The position numbers were made by a program, and so were the translations under genes. Positions 19,409 through 30,434 of a stretch of DNA of 64,000 bases are shown here, in pieces. Each line of letters begins with the position of its first letter. Position 1 is the first letter of the stretch. The notes under the pieces are model-generated. The model ran no database searches. It was not told the origin of the DNA and saw nothing but the letters and a program-made list of their open reading frames with translations. This DNA comes from Diabrotica undecimpunctata (lineage: Eukaryota > Arthropoda > Insecta > Coleoptera > Chrysomelidae): the NCBI RefSeq assembly GCF_040954645.1, contig NC_092804.1, positions 39,895,753 through 39,959,752 on the forward strand, read 5' to 3'.

Positions 19409-20903
19409 CTTCTTCTTCTTCTAATGACGCTACAACCTCTTGTGAGTCTTGGCCTGCTTAACAATGTTCTTCCATTCTGCCCTGTTGGATACTTTCCTTC
19501 GCTACTGTCTGATGTTTATGGTTTTAAGATCCCTCTCTACGTCGTCTATCCATCTTTTACCGGGCCTTCCTCTTGTTCTGCTTCCTTCCATCTCTAGACT
19601 ACTTTTACAGCTCGATTATCTGGGATTCTTTCTAGGTGACCAAGCCAGTTTAGTCTTTGTGACTTTACAAATATTCATACTTGAATACGACCGATCATGA
19701 CATATGGCATAGGAGTGCGCAAAGATACCAACAAAACGAAACAGATGCTAAGGGTTGCCGAGATGAAAACCCTAAGAACAATATTGGGCAAAACAAGAAG
19801 AGACAGGGTGAGAAATACAAACGTTAGAGAGCAGTGCAAAATTCAAGATATTGTAAGATGGGGAAGGCAGCGTAAAAGGATGTGGTACAGTCATGTAAGA
19901 CGAATGGATGAGAATAGACTCCCAAAAATTGCCCTAGAAAACAACCCGTCCGGTTCAAGACCTCCCGGAAGACCACCTAAAAGATGGAGGGATATTTGGC
20001 AATCTACCTCCAAGGAAATTAACCAGAGGCAGCTTCAGAATTAAACAGATCGAAAGATCTCCAAGAAGTAGAAGAAGAAGAAGACTTTACAAATCTAACA
20101 ATATCTGCGCTCTGCATTAGTTCATCCAGCTCGTGGTTCATTTTAATTCTCCACGAACCATCGCTGCATTGGGTTGGTCCAAATATCTTCCTTAGTATTT
20201 TGCGCTCAAATATTCTCAGTTGATTTTCATTAGTGGTTGAAAGGGTCCACGTTTCACATCCATATGTAAACACTGGTTTTTACTATACCACTTACCGTTT
20301 TGTAGATTCTAAGCTTCGACTCACGATTCAGTAACTTACTTTTCATTAAGTCTTTGTATGCATAAAAGCACTTATTGTATTTGTTGACTCATGTTGTTGT
20401 TGTCATTTATTATTGAGCCTAGGTAGGGAAAAGTGGAGGCGTATTTGTAGGTATGGTTGTCTACCTTCAGATTCTCATGTTGATTCGATTTTGTGCACTC
20501 CATATATTTTGTTTTGCTTTCATTTACATATAGACCAAACGTAGCAGCTACTCGTTTCAGTTCTATAACTTTTTCGCTTAATACCCTTTTGTTGCGGCTT
20601 ATTATTAACATTATCCGCATATGCGCATATTTGCATTGATCTTGTATTAATACAGCCGTTTATATCCAGTTTTCTAAAAACAGCTTTTAAAATTAGATTA
20701 AAAAGTGTTATTGATAAGGCATCACCTTGTCTAACTCCATTTTTAATATCAAAGGCCTGCCTGCATCATATCTCCATCTATTCTCACCGTAGTTTTGAAA
20801 CCCTCCAGAGGGTTTCCTTTGCCATATTTGTAATTGTCGTTTGGATAACATTCCATTCTTCTTCAATGTTGTTTTGTTCTCCTCTTTCATTTAATAGTAC
20901 TTT
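19409..20903 (-). pseudogene. LINE-D, minus strand, split by LINE-B
   Basis: Minus strand, starting at high coordinates: a linker scrap (EEEWNVIQTTITNMAKET), an internal deletion, RT motif B (DIKNGVRQGDALSITLFNL), a catalytic relic (YADN instead of YADD), post-RT region (FGLYVNESKTKYMECTKSN; PYLGSIINDNNN), YTYGCETWTLSTTNENQLRI, ELMQSADIVRFVKS, then past the LINE-B insertion NWLGHLERIPDNRAVK and the C-terminus (KRWIDDVERDLKTI; VKQAKTHKRL). It ends in a GAA-type tail at 19409-19421. Frameshifts are present throughout. It is flanked by 78-bp direct repeats and contains the LINE-B insertion at 19673-20082. Confidence 0.75.
19673..20082 (+). pseudogene. LINE-B copy, C-terminal fragment nested in LINE-D
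   Basis: This 5'-truncated plus-strand insertion carries only the LINE C-terminus: MTYGIGVRKDTNKTKQ, CKIQDIVRWGRQRKRMWYSH, then GSRPPGRPPKRWRD. It ends in a gaagaagaag tail. The flanks gactttacaaat at 19661-19672 and 20083-20094 are identical, a 12-bp target duplication. Removing it restores continuity of the minus-strand LINE-D reading. The same family occurs at 28195-28510, 41047-41509 and 50212-50905. Confidence 0.85.
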
Positions 20904-20981
20904 TGGAATAGTGGACAAACACTTAAAAGTGATGAGGATCTTCAAATACTTTTACACTTCTTTACTGACTCAGCGTCAATT
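20904..20981 (+). repeat. 78-bp direct repeat, right copy
   Basis: This is the second copy of the repeat at 19331-19408, 74 of 78 bases identical. It is followed after about 10 bases by an AT microsatellite. Confidence 0.7.
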
Positions 20982-20988
20982 AGTCGGA

Positions 20989-20990
<2 letters not shown>

Positions 20991-21063
<73 letters not shown>
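20991..21063. repeat. (AT)n microsatellite
   Basis: An uninterrupted AT-dinucleotide run of about 73 bases. Any apparent protein frame across it is an Ile-Tyr artefact. Confidence 0.98.
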
Positions 21064-21067
<4 letters not shown>

Positions 21068-21764
21068 ATATGATTTTTTTAAGACGGTTTATAAATAGCG
21101 TTAATTCCCACAAAGGATAAAAATATTATTAAAATAATTTTAGTACGCTACGTTGCTTGGATCATTGTTTTAATATCAAGGAGTTATTCCGTGAAATTGC
21201 CAAACCAGTTCAAACCATAAGAACTAACAAACAGAAAACGATCTTCAGCGTAATTTCCAAAAGGCACACTCATCCTTTGTTCTAAATATATTAGACAATT
21301 GTTAATCTCTTTTACAACTTGTTTTCACAAGCTTAAAATGAGGATTGTCGCTCGAAGTTTGTTAAATACGAGCTTTAGCATATTCTTATTACAATTCCGC
21401 GATGGAAACTCTGGAAAGCGAATCGACAAAAGGCTTTGTTAATAGAATGCCAACAAATGAATGACGTATGCGAATGTTTCAATAATAACTTTATGTGAAT
21501 GTATTTTAAAAAGGACTAGTAGGATTTCTACAAATCAACAATAGAATGTTTTGTAACGGTGAAGCGGGAAAAGCTATTGTTTAACGAGAGCTTTCCAATA
21601 ATATACAGATTAGGCGATAGCTAGTGACGCGACTGTAACAGTGCAACATAATTTGGAGCATAAAATATACTAATCGAAGGACCAAACATACGAAGCGAAC
21701 CCGCTCACTATATAAAAATATTTGCAGGTAAAAAATGATATTACAATTTATGCGAGTATATATA
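21064..21764. other. No recognisable gene
   Basis: Non-coding, AT-rich. It ends at the TA that precedes the transposon terminus at 21765. Confidence 0.5.
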
Positions 21765-22040
21765 CAGAGTTACCCAAAAGTCTGGAAACGGCCAATTATC
21801 TCGTAAATTGCTAGTCATAATTGTAAAAAATTTGAGGTACACCTATTTTTTGGATATGGCGATTCCATATTTGATATTTGCAATGTTGCCAGATTTGCCG
21901 TTTTTCTTATATTATTAGTAACTTTCGTTTTTCGAATTCATCACCCTGTATATTCAGTCATTATTGGAATCTCCTATGCAATACGAGTTCAACTATATGT
22001 AGCACTTATGATTTTATGTAATCTGGAAGGTCTTAAATAC
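21765..22040 (+). repeat. Left terminal inverted repeat
   Basis: About 276 bp, complementary to 23938-24221 with scattered substitutions and small indels. It begins cagagttacccaaaag. Confidence 0.8.
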
Positions 22041-22193
22041 ATAAAACAGTGCAAAATATGTAGATTTTAATAAATTTAAATATTTAAATGTAGAATGCTG
22101 TAATTTTGACATTTGTTCACCATTTACATTATTAACTAAAACTGACAGTAGTTGTGTTTCGAAAAGTTCTGTAAGATAAATTGCTTCTCTAAA

Positions 22194-23825
22194 ATGGCTC
22201 TTAACGAAAAAGAACGAATTACTATTCTAATAATAAGAGGGTACGGTGACAGAAAAAGATCTTATTGTGAAGTAGCCAACTTTCTCAAACCGTTCTCCTA
22301 TTCATAAGGCGACGGTACAAAAACTGTAAAGCGATTTGAGGAATCTGGTATCGAGGAATTCGGTAGACCGAAAAGGGTTATGAATGACAACAAAACTTTA
22401 GATATAATGCAAAGTTTGCACAAGTACATGATGTATATAGGTCGTTCTTCAGTCTTACGTGTATTACGTAAGAATAAATTTAAACCATACAAAATTAACT
22501 TAATGCCAGAATTAAGTGAAGATGACTTCGATCGTAGATTAGAGTTTACTGAGGCAATGATGGATAAAATTGAAAATGATGAAAATTTCGTTAACAGAAT
22601 ATGTTTTTCCGATGAAGCAACCTTCACACTGTGTGGAAGTGATAATCGACACAATTTAAGGTACTGGAGTGACGTAAATCCACATTGGATGCGTGACATA
22701 CTCAAAGACCACAAAAATTAAATATATGGTCAGGTATAGTAGGTACTCAGTTATTTAGGCCATTTTTTATCGAAGGAAATTTAACATCAGATAGTTACGA
22801 AATAGAAATAAAATTGTACCTACACTGAAAAACTTGTTTGGGGCCAATTTTAATCAGATATGGTTTCAGCACGATGGAGCTCCAGCTCATTTTGGTTTAA
22901 CTGTTCGGCGTTATGGCAGTGAGATAGAACATATCCAGGAATATATCTACCTAGGCCAAATCCTGAAACTTGACAAAGAGAATCAAAGTGCGGAAATTAT
23001 TAGAAGAGCAAGACTAGTATGGGCAGGATTTCGAAAACTTAGTTGGATACTTAAGAACCGCAAAATACCCCAATGCTTGAGGAGCAAAGTCTTCAACCAA
23101 TGCATACTTCCTATCATGACATATGGATGTTAAACCTGGACCCTAACAAAGGCAAACATGAATAAACTAGCCACAACGGAAAGAACAATGGAAAGAGCAA
23201 TGTTAGGTATAAGACTGTCAGATAAAAAAAAACGACTGGGTAAGATCCAAAACAAAAGTCGAGGACATAACAACAAAAATTGCCAAACTTAAATGGAGCT
23301 TCGCGGGCCACACTGCTAAACAAAAAGACCAACATTGGAATACTACAATACAACATTGGAGACCTTACGAAAGTAAACGACCAAGAGGAAGACCACAGAT
23401 GAGATGGGTTGATGACATTAAAAGAATAGCCGGAACAAATTGGAAATTGGTTGCTCAGGATAGAGACTGATGGAAGGAGTTGGAAGAGGCCTATGTCCAA
23501 ACATGGACGATAGAAGGCTAAGAAGAAGAAGAAGTTCGGCGTTATTTATATGAGATATTTCCCGGACGATGGATTGGTAGAGGAGGTAGAATTGAATGGC
23601 CTTCACGTTTAATTTCAATCCTAAGATTAATTTTATTGGGAATGCTTGAAAAATTCAGTTTACAAGACTAAACAAACAAGTCTTGCACAGCTGAGGCAAC
23701 GAATTATCGATGCATCTCGAATAATTTCTAGACAATCATGCAGAAATGTGGAAGACGCATTCTATCATCGATTAGGGTACTGTCAACTCACAAATGGAGC
23801 ACATTTTGAACACTTGATAAAGTAA
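22194..23825 (+). pseudogene. DUF4817/DDE_3 transposase, split by a LINE
   Basis: Starts at ATG 22194 with MALNEKERITILIIRGYGD, the N-terminal helix-turn-helix region (DUF4817-like) of a large insect transposase family. A stop and frame break fall near 22300. The frame then runs through ELSEDDFDRRLEFTEAMMD to the first catalytic block (ICFSDEATFTLCGS). After further frameshifts come the second block (WFQHDGAPAHF, 22858-22890) and, beyond the LINE-E insertion, IFPGRWIGRGGRIEWPSR. The third acidic block is destroyed by a frameshift. C-terminal RQRIIDASRIIS and GAHFEHLIK end near 23825. Expected product: about 330-340 residues, cutting at TA sites. Confidence 0.8.
22915..23533 (+). pseudogene. 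LINE-E C-terminal fragment inserted in transposase
   Basis: This 5'-truncated LINE begins at IEHIQEYIYLGQILKLDK, continues through RKIPQCLRSKVFNQCILPIM and TERTMERAMLGIRLSDKK, and ends near WKELEEAYVQTWT with an aagaagaagaag tail. Identical 12-bp flanks, gttcggcgttat (22903-22914 and 23534-23545), are a target-site duplication. A full-RT relative lies at 45778-46990 on the other strand. Frameshifts after 23130 show decay since insertion. Confidence 0.88.
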
Positions 23826-23937
23826 CCATTATGTTAAAAAATGTTGTAATCTATCAATTGTTAGGTTTTAATGTGGTAGAAAATAGTTAATATTAAAAAA
23901 ATTATTGAGACAATTAGGCGTTGCCAGACTTCTGTTT

Positions 23938-24221
23938 TATTTATTTAAGACCTTCCAGACTACATAAAATCATAAGTGTTATATATGGTTGAACTGGTAT
24001 TGAATAGGAGATTCCAATAATAACTGAATATACAGGGTGATGAATTTGAAAAACCGAAGTTACTAATAATATAAGAGAAACGGCAATTCTGGCAACATTG
24101 CAAATATCAAATATGGAATCTCCGTATCCCAAAATAGGTGTACCTCAAATTTTGTACAATTATCACTAGCAATTTACGAGATAATTGGCCGTTTCCACGT
24201 TCCGACTTTTGGGCCACTCTT
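23938..24221 (-). repeat. Right terminal inverted repeat
   Basis: Complementary to 21765-22040. It opens with ttatttaagaccttccagac and ends around gggccactctt. Confidence 0.8.
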
Positions 24222-24249
24222 TGGGACATTGGTCGTGTAGAAGGTAAAG

Positions 24250-24560
24250 AACGTTTTGGCATAAAAAATTAAAATCAACAGATATCAGCACAAAATTTTA
24301 TTTTCAAAATCATAGTACCTTAGGCTATTTTCAAATGTTGTTGCCTTGGTTGTCAAGGCCTTTATTGAATCGTGGAATAAGTTTTTCGATGCCGGTACTC
24401 GACAATTTCCTATTGTAGTATTTAGTCTTTAAAGGGTTTCACAATAGGCTTCCTAATTTATTGTTTCACCCCTAGGCATAAACTCTTCATGAATTAAACC
24501 TGTACGTTCAAAATGTTATAGAAAAAGACGCGTGGCCACAGTAACGAGACTTGGCTCACA
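24250..24560 (-). pseudogene. mariner-like transposase scrap
   Basis: The minus strand reads FERTGLIHEEFMPRGETIN followed by a damaged EAYCETLxRL. That is the block before the second catalytic Asp in mariner transposases (Transposase_1), where KGIVHxEFxPxGxTVN is usual. Downstream residues are not recognisable and stops are frequent. The call rests on this one block. Confidence 0.4.
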
Positions 24561-24732
24561 CCTTTGCGACAGACAGAGGTAACTGGCTTAAAAGCCTCTT
24601 TTTGTTTGATAGAAAAAAACCAACACCGGACCTAGGAAGTTATGGCTTGGTAACGATCTTATGAAATCTATCTCAAGAAACCAATTTCACAAATGCATAC
24701 GATTACATTTTGTATTAGATGTTCAGCACTTA

Positions 24733-25081
24733 AGCGGTAAATGAAAATGTTGTCTGGAGAAGACGATACAACTTCGAACTTTATAGGATATACCAGGAAC
24801 CAGATATCGTAAAACACATAAAGATAGGACGTCTGAGGTGGGTAGGCCATATAATGCGGATGGAGCAAACCGACCCAGCTAGAAAAACGCTCCTTGATAG
24901 ACCTATTGGTCAAAGAAGAAGAGGAAGACCCAGGACAAGATTCCTAGATAACATCGATGAAGACATGAGAAATATGGAAATACGTGCTTGGCGGAGGAAG
25001 GCGATGGATAGGGACAACTGGAGAAAAATTCTTGGGGAGGCTAGGACCCATACAGTGTTGTAAAGCCAAAATGATGATGAT
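24733..25081 (+). pseudogene. LINE-F C-terminal fragment
   Basis: A 349-bp insertion encodes only the last part of a LINE protein: NVVWRRRYNFELYRIYQEPD, IKIGRLRWVGHIMRMEQ, RRRGRPRTRFLDNIDEDM, and WRKILGEARTH before a stop. It ends in an aatgatgatgatga tail. The flanks gatgttcagcactta at 24718-24732 and 25082-25096 are identical, a 15-bp target duplication. Apart from the truncation the frame is open, so the insertion is fairly recent. Confidence 0.85.
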
Positions 25082-25239
25082 GATGTTCAGCACTTATTAT
25101 TAAAACTAATGAATATTTTAAATATGTTGTTGTTTTTAAAAGTTCGGTGGTACATTGAATGGATGCTCAAGAAATGGGTAAACAAAGTTTATTCTGGTCT
25201 GTACATACACGTACCAGTATTTACCATTTTCAAAGGTCA

Positions 25240-26318
25240 AAGGTTATATACAGAAGACCATCTCTAACTACCGTTCAATTCCATTTGCTCCAACAGGCTT
25301 TAACTGCTATATGCAATTATTATATTTTAACTTATATAATTATTACATGCAATTATATCTTTTCACGCTGGTCTTTTGCCGTAACACTTTTAATCCAAAA
25401 CGTGTTTCAGTTGAAACACGTTTTGTGTTTCAATTTATTAATTATTCATTAACTTTGTACAGTAGCTACAATTCGCGCTGAATGACTTTCTCGAAAGGGA
25501 ATCAACATTTGATTGGATTTTTCCTGCTCTGTACTCGATGTCATAACGTCTAGTTTTCTTACTCTTGTATTTTTTTCTTGCAAGTACTACTAAGTTGGAC
25601 TACTTTACCAACATCTTAGCTCACGTTTAATAGGCATCGTAGCACGGATTATTTTCTGAACCAGTTTTTTTTTACTTTATTCTTGGCTTTTAGGAATCGA
25701 TCGTAAAATGTCAGCAGCATTACGCTGCACATTATCAGAGATAAATGAATCGAGATTCCCCATCAAATGGGCGCAATTTAAATCTCATGTGAATTTTTAA
25801 TTTTTCACATGTCTATGCACCTTCGTTATTGGATCTGGATCTACTGCTTCTGTTTCTGACTCAGTTCTTGATTTATCTGTCATTTGGACTACTGTTGTCA
25901 TCATGAATTTTATCTTCTTTTTAGATTATTTTCAATGTTTTCAAAGAATTTTATCAATCTTCTCTCTATTCGCTTTAGAGGTTTTTCGATGATTAAGAAA
26001 ACTTCTGTGAATTTCTCATTGGTTGTTTTAGAAGCTTTATAGATTTTGCTCGGAATATTTTTTATCGGTCTTTTTAAAAACTTCTAGTTTCTCATTAGTC
26101 TGTCGACAAACTTCTTCTACAGTTATTCTAAGTTTCGTTGATTTTTCTCATGATTGTCTCATCTTTTAACTAAAATTCAAAGTTTTTGGATCTTCTCCAT
26201 TGATAATGATGACTTCCTTTAATCATTCTTGAAGAACCTTTTTGGAACCATGGGAATCTTCGGCTTGTTCCTCTAATTGCTCCCTCAGCTACTTCAACGC
26301 AAGATATTTTAGCAGCAT
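25240..26318 (-). pseudogene. Second, decayed copy of the macrodomain-LTR family (Gag to integrase finger)
   Basis: The minus strand from an ATG at 26318 matches the N-terminus of the 10087-12846 protein: LREQLEEQAEDSHGSKKVLQ, a coiled-coil stretch, MRFKLRPFDGESRF, and AADILRSIPKSQE. It then matches the Gag tail (KKLVQKIIRATMP), the junction LQEKNTRVRKL, an RNase-H tail relic (IEYRAGKIQSNVDSLSRK) and the block before the integrase finger (SKWN then VVRDGLLYITF). Stops and frameshifts are many, and the middle of Gag is deleted. No LTR was found beside it and the macrodomain part is not preserved. The shared junction shows the two copies descend from the same already-deleted ancestor. Confidence 0.75.
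25397..25424. repeat. Perfect 13-bp-stem palindrome
   Basis: Bases 25397-25409 (aaaacgtgtttca) pair exactly with 25412-25424, with a 2-base loop. It lies inside the decayed retroelement copy, between the RNase-H relic and the integrase relic, at a place with no counterpart in the intact copy. Confidence 0.8.
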
Positions 26319-26409
26319 TTAATGTCCTCAATATTCAAATTTATTACTATAGATTTATTACTTATACACAATGATGCTAACGAATAAATAGTAATCATAA
26401 AAATCTCGC

Positions 26410-28125
26410 TCTTGCGCACAGGTGCCACATTATGAGTCAAACGGCTGTGACACTGCGATGGGGAAGGCAACGGGAAACCACCCCATAAATAGACCCTGGT
26501 TCATTCATCATAGTTAATGTAAACCAATTTGAAGAAGGTACTGATCATGGACTTCGGATACCAAGATCCAGCAGGAGAGGAAAAACACAAAAATGTAAGG
26601 CTTCCCAGGTCGTCAACCCACAAAATCCTTACCAATATTTAAACACTAATAGAGAAAAAGTGTGCACGTGGAACGTTCAAAAAATATGTACTTGGAATGT
26701 TTGAAGTATGTTTAAAGGGAGAAAGATACACAACACCATTCAAGAAATAAAAAGTCTAAATATCGACGTGATGGGAATCAGCGAGATGAGATGGCCAGGC
26801 TCGGGACAGTGCTGTGTGGATGAGCATATCGTATATTATGCGGGAACCCATAAACCACATCACTGGAATGGCGTAGCGGTGATTCTGAGCAAAAAGATCG
26901 CTGGGGCTGTAATCAGCGTGCTACCTCTCTCTGATAGAGTCATTTTGATGAAGCTGTAAAGCAGACCCGTTAATACGGATATCATTGAAATTTACGCTCC
27001 AACATCAGAAATGCTAGAAGAGGATATCGAGGAGTTCTACGCACTTGTACAAAAAGCAGTAAAATATACCAAGAAGAAAGAGCTTACCATCATCATGGGT
27101 GATTTTAATGCCAGAGTTGGCAAAAGCAGAATAGAAAACATCGTCGGACAACACGGCTTATGTGGGCCAGATAGAACTCAAACTAAAGAAACTCATCAAA
27201 AGTAAACCTAAACAGAACCTGGATTATGACACTCTAAAAGATCCCATAGTTCGTCAGAACGTAGGAGATGTAATGAGAGAAAAACTAGAAACCGCTAAAC
27301 AACAAGAACAGAGTGTAGAACAAAAATGAAGTTATATCAAAGACGTCATGCTAAGTGCGGGAAAAGAATATCTGGGAAAAGAAACAAGAGTAAAAAATAA
27401 AGAATGGATGACTTATAACATTCTGCAGATGATGGACTAAAGAAGATTAATGAAAAACAGGGACGCGAAGAAATACCAAGAAATTAACCAAACAATTAAA
27501 AAAGAAATACGAAGAGCCAAGGAGACATGGATGCAAGAAAAATGTAAACTAATCGAAGAACTCCAAGTGAAACACGATCATATAAATATCCACCGAAATA
27601 TACAAAATATAATACATATAATAATAATACAAAAGGAGAAACACACACCTCCTCATAAACAAAGACGGGAACCTGGCGATGACAGTTAAGGAGAAGTTGG
27701 TGGCCTGGAAAATGTACATCAAAGAACTTTTCTGGGACTACCGAGGTAACATTCCAGAAATAAATTGCATGACAGGGCCGTCAATACTAGAAAGCGAGTT
27801 AAAAGCAGCTTTAACAGTCTGAGAATGGTAAGGCCACAGATCCAGATGAAATACCCGTTGAACTTATTAAGGTGATGAGTGAAGTGTGCACAAAGGAGTT
27901 AACTGAACTGTTTAACGCCATATACGATTCAGGTAATGTCCTAGAGGAATGGCTATTGTCAACATTTGTAACACTACCAAATAAACGATCTGCGAAAACG
28001 TGCGAGGATTTCCAAACTATCAGCCTTATAGGTCCTGCACTTAAAATTTTTCTTAAAATCATACATGCCAGAATTTACAAGAAATGCGAAGAAATATCTA
28101 CCAATTTATAAAAAAATTAGACTGT
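26410..28125 (+). pseudogene. LINE-A relative: 5' end, endonuclease, RT start
   Basis: This copy keeps the 5' half. A leader with gatggggaaggcaacgggaa (26457 on) is followed by the apurinic-type endonuclease: NVRSMFKGRKIHNTIQEIK, ISEMRWPGSG (catalytic Glu), IYAPTSE, and IIMGDFNARVG. An internal deletion follows (about 27180), then a basic linker (27450-27690) and the RT N-terminus: ATDPDEIPVELIKVM, IYDSGNVLEEWLLSTFV and KIFLKIIHARIYKKCEE. It stops before RT motif A. Stops and frameshifts occur at several points. The RT start resembles 42143-43444, so it belongs to the same group. Confidence 0.75.
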
Positions 28126-28194
28126 CGCTGACAAATCAGACCCTCAAAGATTCGAGAAGGTATACGAATGTTCTAGTTTGCGTAGCAGGTCCGA

Positions 28195-28510
28195 CATTGT
28201 GTTACAGTATGCTCCTATATCTTCTTCCTCTTTATAAGCAATTCTGTTTGTTCATTGGCGGATTAATACCTCTATGGAAGGTTGTCACTCCATCTTTTTG
28301 GTGTGGCTGGATTGGTGACTTATCTCTTGCTATTTTGACGACACGGGTCTCCTCATTCTGCTTAGGTGGTTATTCCATTGTTTTTACTATTTAGTGTCCA
28401 TTCGTTTATATACTGTACATTACATTTTCTTCTAATGTCTTTACTTCTCTTTCGATCTCTCAGCGTATTTTTCTCTGTGATTCTTCTCAGTGTTCTCATC
28501 TCTGCCTCAT
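28195..28510 (-). pseudogene. LINE-B C-terminal fragment
   Basis: The minus strand reads AEMRTLRRITEKNTLRDRKR, CNVQYINEWTLNSK and, after frame breaks, ELLIKRKKI near a gaagaagat tail at about 28205. It closely parallels the plus-strand copy at 50600-50900 (MRVLRRIIGNTLRDRKRSED). It is 5'-truncated and frameshifted. Confidence 0.7.
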
Positions 28511-29310
28511 TTTATTTATAAAAATCGTTATTTTAAAATACCATAACTGGTGCAAGGAAAATTCCCACAGATGTGATGAAATATATAAAGAATATATAAA
28601 GACAAATAGTAACTACTTGTCAAAATTATTTAAACAGGCTAAGTACTACTTGAACCGTGACCTCGAGGTTGTCTTGTGTAATTTGTATTAATTCATTTAA
28701 TAAAAATTTGGTATTACATGAGAAGTCAATAAGAATAATAAAAGTCAAGTTATCCTGTAATGTAGGAATATCTCCCAGGAAGTAGTCCAGAAAAAATTAT
28801 AATGCAATACCTTTTAATGTTTTTTAGTAATTTTTGACAAAAACACAATAAGTAATATTTAATCTAAAACTGGACTAATATATAAATCAATAAACCGTTT
28901 GCTTAAAAAAGGGAAGTGGATAAAATTCTTCAGATCGTCGCTTAGAATTTTATTTTCCGAACATGTCCTCAGAAAAGTTAGGATCAGTTAGTAACATGAG
29001 AGGCAATAAATTTATGATATTTTAAGGGATAACGTGTTGACAAATTGCTTTTAAGATGGACATCTCGTAAAAAGCATGAATGGATAGAGTTATGTGCGAG
29101 GGTTGTTATGTATGTAATAAGAGCTGTTGTTGTTTGTATAGATATGGCCATTTAATATGGATATTAAAAATTTGGAATAATCAAATATGTTGTTACGTTT
29201 TTGTGTGGGTTCAGGGATTAAGGCAAGTACACGTAGTTAAACTAATTTTATTTACTTTACATACTACAAAAAAAATCACTGATAATAATAACTAAATAAC
29301 AAACATCTCG
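28511..29310. other. No recognisable gene
   Basis: AT-rich, without coding, repeat or splice signals that could be supported. Confidence 0.5.
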
Positions 29311-30037
29311 TTCAAAGTCTCAATATATACTGTAACAGTTAAGGCTTGAAAATTAATTTGAAAAAAACTAAATTTATGGTAATCACGAAATCAAAGAACA
29401 TCAGAGCTAATCTTGTAATAGACAATACAACGATTGAGCGTGTGTCCTGTTATAAATATCTAGGTGCTTGGATCACAGACGATACTGATCAAACAAAAGA
29501 GATTAGATGTAAAATAGAAATCGCTAGATCAGTCTTTAATAGAATGCGCAAACTCTTTTGCAATCGTGATATCAATATAAAGTTACGAATACGAATGCTG
29601 CGGTGTTATGTCTTTTCTACCCTGTTGTATGGAGTAGAGGCTTGGACACTAAAACAGTTGACCACAAAAAACATCGAAGCTTTCGAGATGTGGTGCTATA
29701 GGCGCATTCTCAGAATATCATGGATGGACCGCGTCAGTAACACGCAAGTACTCCAAACTTTAGACAAAAGATGCGAAATTCTAAATGAGATAAAAACTAG
29801 AAAGATGGAATACTTGGGGCACATTGTGAGAGGTGAAAAGTACGAACTTTTAAGAAATATCATGCAGGGCAAAATTAAGGGCAAAAGAAGTGTGGGAAGA
29901 AGAAAATGATCGTGGCTTCGTAATCTACGTGAATGGTTCGGGTGTAGTTCGATTGAACTTTTTAGGCGCGCTGCTAACAAAGTCGCAGTGGCCATGATGA
30001 TTTCCAATCTCCGCTAGGAGTGGCACGAGAAGAAGAA
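29311..30037 (+). pseudogene. LINE-A relative, post-RT half
   Basis: The open frame 29346-29909 encodes INLKKTKFMVITKSKN, ERVSCYKYLGAWITDD, CYVFSTLLYGVEAWTL, FEMWCYRRILRISWMDRV and YLGHIVRGEKYELLRNIMQG. A TGA at about 29907 is followed in frame by WLRNLREWFGCSS and MMISNLR. It ends in an agaagaagaagaa tail. Flanks near 29296 (aacaaacatctcgtt) and 30038 (aacaaatatctcatt) are a possible imperfect target duplication. Apart from the TGA this half is intact. Confidence 0.82.
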
Positions 30038-30059
30038 GAACAAATATCTCATTAATAAT

Positions 30060-30400
30060 AAATTATCGTATATCACCTTACAAAATAGTCACTTTGCTAT
30101 TAGCATAAAAACTGTCTCAAAATCAAACATCAGATCAGAACAAAACTCGGATGTATTAACAAAAAACGAAGAATATGAAAAGATGAATAAAATATTTTCA
30201 AATTTAAATGGAGAACATAAATATGGATCAGTAGTAGTGGCAGAGTATGAGTAAGATATCCAGTGTGGACGTTGAAAGAAACTTGTCGATATATAAACAT
30301 GTTTTGAGTGACACGTCGAAATTTTACGATGGAACTTTTAAATGAATACTTAGTTATTTCATGCTTTACACAAAAATCGTATATTTTTCTTTACCTAACG
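30060..30400 (+). pseudogene. hAT transposase C-terminal scrap (CGBP1-like)
   Basis: Plus-strand frames give SSVDVERNLSIYKHVLS and, one frame over, TRRNFTMELLNEYLVISCF. Together they match the C-terminal dimerisation block (SVDVERSFSxYKxxLxDRR) of the hAT group that gave rise to CGBP1-like proteins. One frameshift lies between them. The catalytic region is missing. A LINE-G copy inserted just downstream. Confidence 0.5.
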
Positions 30401-30434
30401 TGTGTCGATAAAAATTATGTAGGTAAAGCATTTT

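Larger units (their letters stand above)
21765..24221 (+). mobile_element. Tc1/mariner-superfamily DNA transposon with long inverted repeats
   Basis: The ends are near-mirror images: about 276 bp at 21765-22040 pair with 23938-24221. The outer edge reads agagttacccaaaagtc on the left, and its complement lies on the right. Such a CCCAAAAGTC edge next to TA is typical of insect Tc1/mariner-superfamily elements. A transposase gene lies between the repeats, and a LINE-E copy has inserted into it. The right boundary is uncertain by a few bases. Confidence 0.8.

Noticed and set aside
20992..21062. Apparent Ile-Tyr repeat proteins at this and the 48.3-kb and 63.3-kb sites
   Set aside because: They are translations of AT microsatellites.
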